From Streptococcus mitis (GTDB lineage: Bacteria > Bacillota > Bacilli > Lactobacillales > Streptococcaceae): DNA of 64,000 nt. Shown piece by piece: positions 15,623 through 23,221 of this stretch. A program made the position numbers and the translations under genes. The notes below the pieces were generated by a model. It was not told the origin of the DNA, ran no database searches, and saw nothing but the letters and a program-made list of their open reading frames with translations. Position 1 is the stretch's first letter, and each line of letters starts with the position of its first letter. The stretch is taken from NCBI RefSeq assembly GCF_016658865.1, contig NZ_CP067992.1, positions 329,001-393,000 on the forward strand, written 5' to 3'.

Positions 15623-16051
15623 ATGCTAATAAAATTAAAAAACAAAATTGAATCCGAAGTTTCAAAAATTGGAAACATAAAATTAGGTGAATTTGGAATT
15701 CATTTTTCTGAACAACCTCCCTACTTTCCGGAGGGAATTTCTATAATAGAGGATAGAAATGGAAGGTATAATCTAGTTTTTACTGAGAGAGGAAAAATAA
15801 CATCCGAGATTTCTAAATTAGATGACAATGAGGTGACTTATCAAATTTTAAAGATAATCATTAAGAATATTTCCTCGCAAAAGATTGATGAAAAAGATGT
15901 AGATTTAATTGACAAATTGATTAAAAATAATGAATTTGAGAAAGTTAGTCAAATAGTTGAGAAAGTACAAGAGAATAGATATCAATATGAAAAGGAATTA
16001 TTTGAGAAAATCAGTCCGCTATACACTTTATGGTTCGAAAAAGAGCATTAA
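15623..16051 (+). CDS. Second candidate immunity protein (Imm63-like)
   Basis: 142-residue soluble protein with PPYFPEGISIIEDRNGRYN followed by LVFTERGK and a run of charged helices. The N-terminal pattern recalls Imm63-type or TNT-linked immunity proteins (from memory). It lies 21 bases after the first candidate, so the TNT toxin has two immunity-like genes in a row. One may be cognate and the other an orphan against a related toxin. Confidence 0.6.
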   Translation: MLIKLKNKIESEVSKIGNIKLGEFGIHFSEQPPYFPEGISIIEDRNGRYNLVFTERGKITSEISKLDDNEVTYQILKIIIKNISSQKIDEKDVDLIDKLIKNNEFEKVSQIVEKVQENRYQYEKELFEKISPLYTLWFEKEH

Positions 16052-16058
16052 TAATTAG

Positions 16059-16235
16059 TATAAATCCGTTGTTATTTCAGTTCAAAACACAAGAATTCCA
16101 AGTGGAAATGAAGAGTCTGCTTTTGATGGTTTTTGGAAACCAGGAGGACAAACCTTCCCAGGAAATATGCCAGAAGCAGTCATTGACGAAGTGCCGTGGG
16201 GAGAATTTACAATTAGAAAATTAGGAGGTAATTAA
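16059..16235 (+). pseudogene. Orphan tip-A toxin tail
   Basis: The frame between the TAG at 16056 and the TAA at 16233 reads TRIPSGNE, GFWKPGGQTFPGNMPEAV and ends LGGN. This is the C-terminal end of the same tip family as the toxins at 2 and 1879 (GNEAG, WRPGG, PEGV). No start codon or LXG domain is attached. It sits directly before an immunity gene of the matching family, so this is a remnant toxin/immunity cassette. Confidence 0.75.
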
Positions 16236-16236
16236 A

Positions 16237-16659
16237 ATGAGTTTAACTAAAATAACATGGGAAGAGTTTGATACCTTTGAAAAGATTGAATCACCAAAAG
16301 GATATGATTTTCGAACACATGAAGGAAAATACTATACTTTTGGTGAGTTTGGAGTAGCTTCAGTTCGTCGTATCTTTGAGATTAATCCTTCTGATTTTAA
16401 CGAATATTTATTAGGTAGGAGAACGGCACGTGAAATTGATTTTAAAGCGGAGAACGATCGTTGGCCACCAACGGAAGAAGAGAGAAGAGAATCTAGAAGA
16501 AAATTTATAAGTAAACATCCAGCTTCTTTGATAGATGTCCCTAAAAATAGGAACCTTTTTTCTAAGGAAGAACTTGAAGAGTTGATTCCGATTGCTGAGA
16601 AGCAGTGGATTGAATCTGAAGGAGAACTTCCAGATGATTATGTATCACCACTTAAGTAA
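16237..16659 (+). CDS. Immunity protein, family A (orphan)
   Basis: 140-residue protein of the 4068 family (W..F..FEK.E, GRRTAREI, WPP.EEE, FSKEELEEL). GGAGG precedes the ATG. It follows a tip-A toxin remnant, so it likely protects against incoming toxins of that type. Its C-terminal 68 residues are almost identical to those of the next gene, while the N-terminal 72 are different. Confidence 0.7.
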   Translation: MSLTKITWEEFDTFEKIESPKGYDFRTHEGKYYTFGEFGVASVRRIFEINPSDFNEYLLGRRTAREIDFKAENDRWPPTEEERRESRRKFISKHPASLIDVPKNRNLFSKEELEELIPIAEKQWIESEGELPDDYVSPLK

Positions 16660-16671
16660 AAGAGGTTTGAA

Positions 16672-17094
16672 ATGAAACCAACAAAACTAGACTGGGAAGA
16701 TGTTATCCAGTTTGAAGAAGTAAAAGGTTACGGTCAGCATATCTGGAGAGATGGGAACCATCTTTATTACGTTTCCGAGGAGGGAGGAATTGCCCCTCAG
16801 CGAGTGGTTTATGAATTACCAAACGAGTTATTTGCCTTACTGGAAAGTGGGGAGAGAACGCTACGCGAAGTATCTTGGAAGATTCAGAACGATTGTTGGC
16901 CACCAACGGAAGAAGAGAGAAGAGAATCTAGAAGAAAATTTATAAGTAAACATCCAGCTTCTTTGATAGATATCCCTAAAAATGGGAACCTTTTTTCTAA
17001 GGAAGAACTTGAAGAGTTGATTCCGATTGCTGAGAAGAAGTGGATTGAATCTGAAGGCAAACTTCCAGATGATTATGTATCGCCATTGAAATAG
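16672..17094 (+). CDS. Mosaic immunity protein, family A
   Basis: 140-residue protein whose N-terminal half (WEDV..FEEVKGYGQH, RVVYELP) matches the 4068 immunity protein and whose C-terminal half (from CWPPTEEERRES to DDYVSPLK) matches the 16237 protein, nearly identically at the DNA level. It therefore looks like a recombinant of two immunity genes. GAGG precedes the ATG. Last gene of the T7SS island. Confidence 0.7.
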   Translation: MKPTKLDWEDVIQFEEVKGYGQHIWRDGNHLYYVSEEGGIAPQRVVYELPNELFALLESGERTLREVSWKIQNDCWPPTEEERRESRRKFISKHPASLIDIPKNGNLFSKEELEELIPIAEKKWIESEGKLPDDYVSPLK

Positions 17095-17515
17095 TCTATG
17101 AGGAACTTGTTTATACACTGTTAGTTGTGGATAAGTTCTTGGATGACTTGGGTGGTCGTTCAGTTGATTAAAAAGAGTTTTAGTATCTAGATTAACGGTT
17201 TGATGCCCAAAAGTAGTTGCTATGGAACATAAAAATCACTAATCGGCAAAATGTGATTAGTGATTAGATTGATCGCGTGAACTTTTCGGTAAGATCTAGC
17301 TCATTTCGTGTATTTTTAGGGTAACATTCACACCATTTAATTGAGAGTTATTCAAATTAGATGAAAAATTGTTTTCTGAAAAAGAGAGAAAACATTGATT
17401 TTAAGCACATGTTGAAACTTATTCGAATAGAAATGTTTCAAACCAGGTCTTAAGAAAGCTCGTAAAGCATCACAATTTAGTAAACGTTAATCAATATGAT
17501 TATATCAACGTTTAC

Positions 17516-17551
17516 AGACATTCAAGAATTGTCTCTTGGATGTCTTTTTTT
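17516..17551 (+). terminator. Rho-independent terminator
   Basis: AGACATTCAAGA pairs with TCTTGGATGTCT (one mismatch or wobble) and ends in a T7 run. Its distance from the last island gene (420 bases) suggests it belongs to a lost transcript. Confidence 0.7.
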
Positions 17552-17714
17552 GTCTGAAAATCAAGAGTTTCCCTGAAAATTTCCACCATTGATTTTTACA
17601 GCAGAAACATGAAATATTTTTAATACATATTGTTAAAAATTCTTGATCTTATTTTTAGTATAAAAATTATAATATCTTTTGCTGAATATTTACTAAAGTG
17701 ATAGTCAAAATACA

Positions 17715-17765
17715 AAACTACTCTCAAAAAATGAGACTTTTAATCTCACTTTTTGAGAGTAGTTT
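17715..17765. terminator. Long bidirectional hairpin
   Basis: AAACTACTCTCAAAAA.TGAG is repeated in inverted form over 21 positions with one mismatch. It can end transcription of the minus-strand genes starting at 17830 and of anything entering from the left. Confidence 0.7.
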
Positions 17766-17829
17766 GTTGATATAAAAGTAAAATTTATTTGATAGAGGAG
17801 AGCATATTAATTTCAAAGTATACTTTACC

Positions 17830-18495
17830 TTATTTCTCTATATAATTACAAACATTATTAATCTGTTCGTGAATTTCTGTACCAAATTTTTTTTCAAAAA
17901 ATGCACTTCCGATTGTAAATGCCCAAGGATTTGTATCAATTACTTCATTCAACCGTTCATAACAATCAATACTTCCGGCCAAACAGACGGGAGCTTGTAT
18001 GGCTTGAGTAAAAGCATTATTTAGCTCCAAGGGGTCACCAGTATAACGGTAACCTAGTAAGTCAAAGCCATAGACCCCTTTTTTTAAGTATTCTTTCGCC
18101 TGAGAAATCATATTTTCTATAGTACCTTCCAAAATAGATGGACGCTCTTTAATTTCTCCTACGAATGGCATGTACTTTATGTTATTCTCTTTACAAAACT
18201 CGTTGATTGAATCAAAGTAGACAGTCCCCATTAAAACATCGCATCCGCACTCTTTTGCAATTCGTGCACCTTGAAGACCATTCTCTTCATCGTATTCCAC
18301 AACTTCAAGAAAAGTAGTTTTACCGTAAGATTTCATTTCTGAAAATAAAGACTTCATTTCTGAAATTGGAAGTGGTTTTTCTTTAAATCCCCAAAATTCG
18401 GCTTTGGTGTTTTTACATGATTCGAAGATTTCTCGTGCATTTTCAATTGTGTGATCATTATGCGTCAGCATAACAATTAATTTAGGTGAGTTCAT
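17830..18495 (-). CDS. TIM-barrel-like protein of unknown function
   Basis: 221-residue cytoplasmic protein. The alternating strand/helix pattern, FLEVVEYDEENGL, CDVLMGTVYFDS, VYGFDLLGYRYTGD, APVCLAGSIDCYERL and a closing FTIGSAFFEKKFG suggest a phosphate-binding (beta/alpha)8 barrel, with AGSID and IGSAFF as the usual two phosphate loops. I cannot assign a substrate. Last gene of a three-gene minus-strand group, 58 bases after the VanW-like gene. Confidence 0.6.
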   Translation of the reverse strand: MNSPKLIVMLTHNDHTIENAREIFESCKNTKAEFWGFKEKPLPISEMKSLFSEMKSYGKTTFLEVVEYDEENGLQGARIAKECGCDVLMGTVYFDSINEFCKENNIKYMPFVGEIKERPSILEGTIENMISQAKEYLKKGVYGFDLLGYRYTGDPLELNNAFTQAIQAPVCLAGSIDCYERLNEVIDTNPWAFTIGSAFFEKKFGTEIHEQINNVCNYIEK

Positions 18496-18553
18496 AAATG
18501 TTCCTTTTGATGTTAATTCTAAGTTATTTTTCTTAAAAATAAAAGTACTTAGG

Positions 18554-19390
18554 TTACTGTCTAATCATTTCTTTAGGAATGAGTTTCGGATCGTACATAA
18601 CTTTTGAATGATTTTTCAAAATAAGCTCTTTTTCCAAAGTTTGTTCAGTTATTCTATCAAGTTTTTCACGATAAATCATGGAGTTGCGATAGTAATAATT
18701 GCCTTCTTTTTTGAAATGATGATTTTCTTCAACTATCTGATAAGTGAACGGAAATTGTGATTCACTTCTTAACTCGCCGAAGAGAATCTCATTTTCAGTC
18801 CATGCTCTCAATTGAATAAGTTGGTCAGTATTATTTTTAAAACGATAGTCCTGATGATTATACTGTACAGAAGTTCCATTTGCAAATGGTTTCCTAGTAC
18901 CTTTATCAGGGTCTAATGCATCAGAGTGAGAATGAAATTCTGTAATTTCCATAGGACTATGAACAATTAAAAGATGAAGCAAGTTAGCTAAATTACATAG
19001 CCCGCCGCCAATATCAGGTTCTACTTTCCCATTAATAATAACTCGCCCTTCCTGGTATCCTTTTTTCTTCGTTGTATTACCAACTAAACTCCAAAAAGAA
19101 AATTCTTCTCCTGGATGAATGATAATGTTATTTAGATTTTTACTAGCAATCTGTATGTTGGTAGCTTTTCCTTTTTGAAGATTAATATCAATTCCAGGAC
19201 CACGTTTTATCAGTTGGGTAGAATATGATGAAACTAAGTTGGGTAATATCTTTTCTTGACGAATCTTAGAGAATTTTTTTCCTTGTTTAAGGTTCTGTAT
19301 ATGTCGTTTTAGATTTTCTTTTTTTAAAGAGATTTTATATGTTGTAGGACTAATTTCACAAAATAATAGATCCTTATTCCAAAAAACCAT
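18554..19390 (-). CDS. VanW-family protein
   Basis: 278-residue protein with the VanW core: NIIIHPGEEFSFWSLVGNTT, GYQEGRVI, DIGGGLCNLANLLH, MEITEFHSHSDAL and GTSVQYNHQDYRFKN. VanW proteins accompany some glycopeptide resistance clusters, but their biochemical role is unknown and no van ligase or dehydrogenase gene is present here. There is no signal peptide or membrane segment. The gene overlaps the end of the HAD phosphatase gene by 17 bases, so they are co-translated. Confidence 0.85.
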   Translation of the reverse strand: MVFWNKDLLFCEISPTTYKISLKKENLKRHIQNLKQGKKFSKIRQEKILPNLVSSYSTQLIKRGPGIDINLQKGKATNIQIASKNLNNIIIHPGEEFSFWSLVGNTTKKKGYQEGRVIINGKVEPDIGGGLCNLANLLHLLIVHSPMEITEFHSHSDALDPDKGTRKPFANGTSVQYNHQDYRFKNNTDQLIQLRAWTENEILFGELRSESQFPFTYQIVEENHHFKKEGNYYYRNSMIYREKLDRITEQTLEKELILKNHSKVMYDPKLIPKEMIRQ

Positions 19391-19922
19391 GTTGTTTCTC
19401 CTTTTTGATCACATCTAAATTTTTATTTTTTTGTCTCAAAAATGGGTAAGTATGAAGTATTAATTTTTCAACCCATCGTTTTTTACCAATTCCGCCTTCT
19501 TTAGGATCATATAAAAAATCAACCAAGATAGTGGAGATATTTGCCCGACTAGCTCCGAGCACATCTGTAAAAAGTTGATCTCCAATCATAACTGTTTCAA
19601 ATGGTTTTAGCTGCATCATGTCAAGAGCTTTTTTAAAGTTCTTAGGATTTGGTTTTTCCGAAAGTGGGATAAAGGGAACAGATAAATGTTGATTAAATTG
19701 TGTAATTCTTTCTTCGTCGTTGTTTGACAAAAGAAAAATTTGGAAACCAATGGCTTTGAGATTTTGAAAAAGTTCAATAACTTGTTCTGTAGCGGGGGCG
19801 CCATGCATCACAAGAGTTTGATCGATATCAAAAATTAATCCTTTAAAACCAAGTTGATATAATCTTTGATAGGGGATATCAAAAACAGTTTTTGCTCGTG
19901 CTGCTGGCATGAATGGAAACAT
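19374..19922 (-). CDS. YqeG-type HAD-IIIA phosphatase
   Basis: 182-residue HAD hydrolase. FDIDQT holds the nucleophile Asp32 and the acid Asp34, LLSNN is motif II, the lysine in EKPNPKNF is motif III, and GDQLFTDVLGA is motif IV. Length and motifs fit the YqeG family, whose physiological substrate is unsettled. First gene of the minus-strand trio, divergent from the UmuD-like repressor with 237 bases between. A second yqeG-like gene is normal in streptococci, where the housekeeping copy sits with yqeH; this one is in a different context. Confidence 0.8.
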   Translation of the reverse strand: MFPFMPAARAKTVFDIPYQRLYQLGFKGLIFDIDQTLVMHGAPATEQVIELFQNLKAIGFQIFLLSNNDEERITQFNQHLSVPFIPLSEKPNPKNFKKALDMMQLKPFETVMIGDQLFTDVLGASRANISTILVDFLYDPKEGGIGKKRWVEKLILHTYPFLRQKNKNLDVIKKEKQHGFLE

Positions 19923-20025
19923 ATTGTGTAAAGCCTTTCATTGAATATATAACAATAATTCTAGCACATATATAGAACAAGGTCAATACCACTATTAAGT
20001 GTGTAGCAGAAATAGATATTCCTAG

Positions 20026-20054
20026 TAGACATTTGTTCACTTTTTTTATATAAT
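20026..20054 (+). promoter_or_regulatory. Promoter of repressor-umuC operon
   Basis: TAGACA (20026-20031) and TATAAT (20049-20054) with a 17-base spacer. The palindrome at 20058 would overlap the transcription start. Confidence 0.65.
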
Positions 20055-20057
20055 AAA

Positions 20058-20078
20058 ACTAAACCATATTGGTTGAGT
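20058..20078 (+). promoter_or_regulatory. Candidate operator palindrome
   Basis: ACTAAACCATATTGGTTGAGT is an imperfect 21-base palindrome around AACCATATTGGTT, placed just after the -10 box. The position fits autorepression by the LexA/HdiR-like protein encoded 82 bases downstream (inference). Confidence 0.5.
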
Positions 20079-20159
20079 TTTAAAAATATGGATTCAAGCA
20101 TCGATTAGTCTTTCTAAGGGAGATAATGTCCATTAAAGTATCATAATAGGAGGTGAAGT

Positions 20160-20846
20160 ATGTATCAGCCAGAAAAATTAAAGGCTAGGAGAAAAGAGTT
20201 AAAACTAACACAGAAGGAAATTGCAGAGCAACTTGGGATTAGTTTTCAGGCTTATTCGGCTTGGGAACGTGGGGTCAAGGAACCATCCAAGGAAAAGGTG
20301 GCCCAGCTAGAAAACATTTTAAAAGTACCAAAAGGCTATTTCACCCAGATAGAGATTGTCCGTCTCTACCATAGCCTCTCCAAGCAAGGGCAGGAGAAGG
20401 TTGTTCTCTATGCTCGCAACCTATCTCAAGAGGAGAAAGCCCAGAAAGTAACAGCGATGCCAGAGCGCCTCTACGAGTACCGTGTTTATGAACGCATGTC
20501 AGCAGGGATTGGGGCTTCGGTCTACGATGATCAGAATTTTGATACGGTTTACTTTAATGAGGAACTAGCCCATGATTTTGCGTCCTGGGTGTCTGGGGAC
20601 TCCATGGAACCTAAATACCAAAATGGTTCAGTGGCTCTGATTCGAGAGACAGGATTTGACTATGATGGGGCGGTTTATGCAGTGGTTTGCAACAATCAGA
20701 CTTATATCAAGCGGGTTTATCGTGAGGAAGATGGCTTGCGTCTGGTCTCTATCAATCCTAAATACAAAGATATTTTCATCTCCTATGAGGAAGATCCTCG
20801 GATTGTGGGGATTATCGTTGGGAACTTTGTGCCGATGGAGGGCTAG
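20160..20846 (+). CDS. XRE/S24 autocleaving repressor (HdiR/UmuD-like)
   Basis: 228 residues: an N-terminal helix-turn-helix of Cro/CI type (about 6-60: LKARRKELKLTQKEIAEQLG, SFQAYSAWERG) and a C-terminal S24/LexA peptidase domain (about 105-225). The probable self-cleavage site is Ala115-Gly116 in MSAGIGA, with Ser148 in SGDSMEP as nucleophile and Lys184 in YIKRVY as general base. All are intact. DNA damage would trigger RecA-assisted cleavage and release the downstream umuC gene (family knowledge). GGAGGTG precedes the ATG. The next gene follows three bases after the stop. Confidence 0.85.
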   Translation: MYQPEKLKARRKELKLTQKEIAEQLGISFQAYSAWERGVKEPSKEKVAQLENILKVPKGYFTQIEIVRLYHSLSKQGQEKVVLYARNLSQEEKAQKVTAMPERLYEYRVYERMSAGIGASVYDDQNFDTVYFNEELAHDFASWVSGDSMEPKYQNGSVALIRETGFDYDGAVYAVVCNNQTYIKRVYREEDGLRLVSINPKYKDIFISYEEDPRIVGIIVGNFVPMEG

Positions 20847-20849
20847 ACT

Positions 20850-22265
20850 ATGGGCTACTTTGATTATTCCAGAGAGCCCAAAAGTGACATTGCCTTTGTC
20901 GATATGAAATCCTTTTATGCCAGTGTTGAGTGCGTGAAAAGGGGATTACATCCGCTGAAAACCTCGCTTTGTGTCATGAGTCGTGCGGATAATTCAACTG
21001 GTCTTATCCTAGCCTCCTCTCCCCTGTTTAAGAAGATTTTTGGCAAGTCAAATGTTGGTCGGGCCTATGATTTGCCTTTTGATATCAAAACGCGAAAATT
21101 TTCCTATTACAATGCTCGAAAGCAAGGGCTACCTACCGACTCAGACTATGTTCGTTATATCGAAGATTGGGCTCAGGTGACCTTGATTGTGCCTCCTAGG
21201 ATGGATGAATACATCGCAGTCAATATGGAAATCCAGCGAATCTTTCAAAACTATGGCAGCCCAGATGATATTTATCCCTACTCGATTGATGAGGGCTTTA
21301 TTGACTTGACTAGTTCGCTTAACTATTTCATCCCAGATAAGAGTCTCTCTCGCAAAAACAAGCTGGATATGCTTTCTGCCCGTATTCAGAGGGATATTTG
21401 GAGGCAGACAGGGATCTATGCTACAGTGGGCATGTCAAATGCCAATCCCTTACTGGCCAAGTTGGCTCTGGATAATGAGGCTAAGCACACTCCGACCATG
21501 AGGGCCAACTGGTCTTACCAGGATGTGGAAGAGAAGGTCTGGTCCATTACCAAGATGACGGATTTTTGGGGGATTGGCAGGCGGATGGAGAAACGCTTGC
21601 ATGCTCTGGGGATTTTTTCCATCAAGGAATTGGCAACCAGCAATCCCGACCAGCTAAAGAAAGCTCTGGGTCAGGCTGGTCTGCGTTTGTGGTTTCATGC
21701 TAACGGAATTGATGAGAGCAATGTTCATAAGCCCTATAAAGCCAAATCCAAGGGATTGGGGAATTCTCAAATCTTGCCGAGAGACTACGTGAAGCTACGA
21801 GATATCGAAATTATTCTTCGAGAAATGGCGGAGCAGGTGGCTATTCGATTGAGGAGATCTGGCAAGAAAACAACCCTTGTCTCTATCTATGTCGGTTTCT
21901 CTAAACAGGAAGTCAGGCCCTCTATTCACACACAAATGAAGGTGGAACCTACAAATAATACAGCTGTTTTAACAGACCACGTTTTGAAGTTATTTCATAA
22001 TAAATACACTTCAGGAGCGATCAGAAGTGTCGGAGTAAACTATTCAGGATTTGTAGACGAGTCCTTCGGCTTGATTTCCCTCTTTGATGATGTTGACAAG
22101 TTAGAAAAAGAAGAAAGGCTCCAGACGGCTATTGACTCTATTCGGGAAGAATTTGGTTTTACTTCTCTCTTAAAAGCCAATGCACTAGAAGAGGCCTCTA
22201 GGAGTCTTGCTAGAAGCAAGCTGATTGGGGGCCATTCTGCTGGAGGATTAGATGGATTAAAATGA
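20850..22265 (+). CDS. Y-family translesion DNA polymerase (UmuC-like)
   Basis: 471 residues. Catalytic Asp18 in FVDMKSFYASVE, with Glu27, and Asp147-Glu148 in YSIDEGFID match the Y-family metal ligands. RADNSTGLILASSP and the helix-hairpin region FWGIGRRMEKRLHALG follow, then the little-finger domain. These are error-prone polymerases copying damaged DNA. The repressor-umuC-yolD order is typical of streptococcal chromosomes and integrative elements. The start is three bases after the repressor stop, and the end overlaps the next gene by four bases. Confidence 0.9.
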   Translation: MGYFDYSREPKSDIAFVDMKSFYASVECVKRGLHPLKTSLCVMSRADNSTGLILASSPLFKKIFGKSNVGRAYDLPFDIKTRKFSYYNARKQGLPTDSDYVRYIEDWAQVTLIVPPRMDEYIAVNMEIQRIFQNYGSPDDIYPYSIDEGFIDLTSSLNYFIPDKSLSRKNKLDMLSARIQRDIWRQTGIYATVGMSNANPLLAKLALDNEAKHTPTMRANWSYQDVEEKVWSITKMTDFWGIGRRMEKRLHALGIFSIKELATSNPDQLKKALGQAGLRLWFHANGIDESNVHKPYKAKSKGLGNSQILPRDYVKLRDIEIILREMAEQVAIRLRRSGKKTTLVSIYVGFSKQEVRPSIHTQMKVEPTNNTAVLTDHVLKLFHNKYTSGAIRSVGVNYSGFVDESFGLISLFDDVDKLEKEERLQTAIDSIREEFGFTSLLKANALEEASRSLARSKLIGGHSAGGLDGLK

Positions 22266-22624
22266 TTGATCGTTCTTATTTACCTTTTCAATCCGCGCGA
22301 GATTATCAAGATCCAGGTATGCAGAAGTGGATGGGGTTTTACCTCTCAGAACATACCAGTTCGCTCAGTGAAGAAAAAAATCGGGTTGATTTTTCGACAG
22401 ATTTGAACTCGGTTGAGAGGTTACACTTGCTTTCCCAGCTTTATGTTGGCCAACTGAAGGGAAGTTTTGTGGTTAAAGAAAAGAAGCAGAAAGTCACTAT
22501 CATCGGTAAGGTGAGAGAGTTATCCTCTAAATCATTATCTATTAGAACAAGCGATGGTTATAGGCTGATAGAGCTTGCAGATATCCTAGAAATTCGACTG
22601 TGGGAGGAGGGAGTGTATGACTAG
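22262..22624 (+). CDS. YolD-like protein
   Basis: 120-residue protein with the YolD signature: RSYLPFQSARDYQDPGMQKW at the N-terminus, a small beta-barrel-like segment (VTIIGKVRELSSKSLSIRT) and an acidic end. YolD-like proteins are encoded beside UmuC-type polymerases and are thought to be UmuD-analogous partners. It overlaps both neighbours by 4-8 bases, so the operon is translationally coupled. Confidence 0.8.
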   Translation: MIDRSYLPFQSARDYQDPGMQKWMGFYLSEHTSSLSEEKNRVDFSTDLNSVERLHLLSQLYVGQLKGSFVVKEKKQKVTIIGKVRELSSKSLSIRTSDGYRLIELADILEIRLWEEGVYD

Positions 22625-22910
22625 AAAAGAGTTGTATGAAAATAAACTGCAGATGGATTATTTTTCAGATTCTTATATTCGTTTTGAAGAGGATTTTCAA
22701 AAATACTCTGCCATGAACGTACCCTTGACTTTCTTGATTGATGACATCCTACGAACCATGGCGATGAATCAGAAAAACTACTTTGTCTTAAACAAGGAAA
22801 ATGCCAAGGATGGGCGGGAGCATAGCTTTTATTTTAGGGTGGTAACGGAAAAAGCGTGTCCTAGAAATAGGACCTATGTATATGCTGGGGTTAAAAATAG
22901 TGGCCAGTAG
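22617..22910 (+). CDS. Small protein at the end of the umuC operon
   Basis: 97-residue protein overlapping the YolD-like gene by eight bases. MTRKELYENKLQMDYFSDSY and a closing RNRTYVYAGVK segment are visible. It has no recognised domain. DUF5960-type small proteins occupy this place in streptococci (from memory, uncertain). Confidence 0.6.
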   Translation: MTRKELYENKLQMDYFSDSYIRFEEDFQKYSAMNVPLTFLIDDILRTMAMNQKNYFVLNKENAKDGREHSFYFRVVTEKACPRNRTYVYAGVKNSGQ

Positions 22911-22926
22911 ATTTGGTAGGAAATGA

Positions 22927-23082
22927 ACTCGTTTTTTGGTGTACACCATTGCAGCTATCTGCGGAGGAATTGCAGAAGCTTATTATGGTCTTTCTGATGA
23001 GATTAGACAAGAAGCCCTATCTTTTTTAGATAATCGTTTACTTGAAATTGTTGTTGAATTTGAAAATACTTATCCCAAATAA
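22927..23082 (+). pseudogene. ADP-ribosylglycohydrolase C-terminal remnant
   Basis: Open frame ending TAA 23080 reads YTIAAICGGIAEAYYGLSDE, then FLDNRLLEIVVEFENTYPK. The A.I.GGIAEA.YG segment is the C-terminal metal-site helix of ADP-ribosylglycohydrolases. Everything upstream is missing and there is no plausible start, so this is a decayed gene. Confidence 0.65.
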
Positions 23083-23103
23083 TCATTCTGTTTTATAGAT
23101 ACT

Positions 23104-23135
23104 AAGATATCCATAGAAATTTATGGATATCTTTT
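23104..23135 (+). terminator. Rho-independent terminator
   Basis: AAGATATCCATA pairs perfectly with TATGGATATCTT, with TTTT following. Likely the terminator of the umuC operon and the remnant behind it. Confidence 0.75.
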
Positions 23136-23150
23136 GATTTATATATAGAA

Positions 23151-23178
23151 AAAGAGAAGACCGGCTGGTCTTCTCTTT
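23151..23178 (-). terminator. Terminator of the surface fucosidase gene
   Basis: AAAGAGAAGACC/GGTCTTCTCTTT is a perfect 12-bp stem with a 4-base loop, followed on the minus strand by TTTTTC. It lies 43 bases beyond the stop of the minus-strand gene. Confidence 0.8.
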
Positions 23179-23221
23179 GGGGGAACTAGAATCATTGAAA
23201 AGAATTAAGTAAAGATTTTAA

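Larger units (their letters stand above)
17095..17829. other. Gene-poor spacer at the island border
   Basis: No convincing gene. On the minus strand a short open stretch (about 17230 to 17099) reads IATTFGHQTVNLDTKTLF and later TYPQLTVYKQ, which looks protein-like and may be the end of a decayed gene cut by the island, but I cannot name it. TAAACGTT (17481-17488) and AACGTTTA (17507-17514) form an inverted repeat of unknown role. Two terminators (17516, 17715) follow. The region is strongly AT-rich. Confidence 0.5.

Noticed and set aside
18554..19390. VanW-like gene as sign of vancomycin resistance
   Set aside because: No vanH, ligase or vanX genes nearby; VanW-family proteins are common outside resistance clusters.
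20160..22910. Prophage or integrative element at the repressor-umuC operon
   Set aside because: No integrase, att repeats, structural or conjugation genes nearby; the operon alone is common in streptococcal chromosomes.
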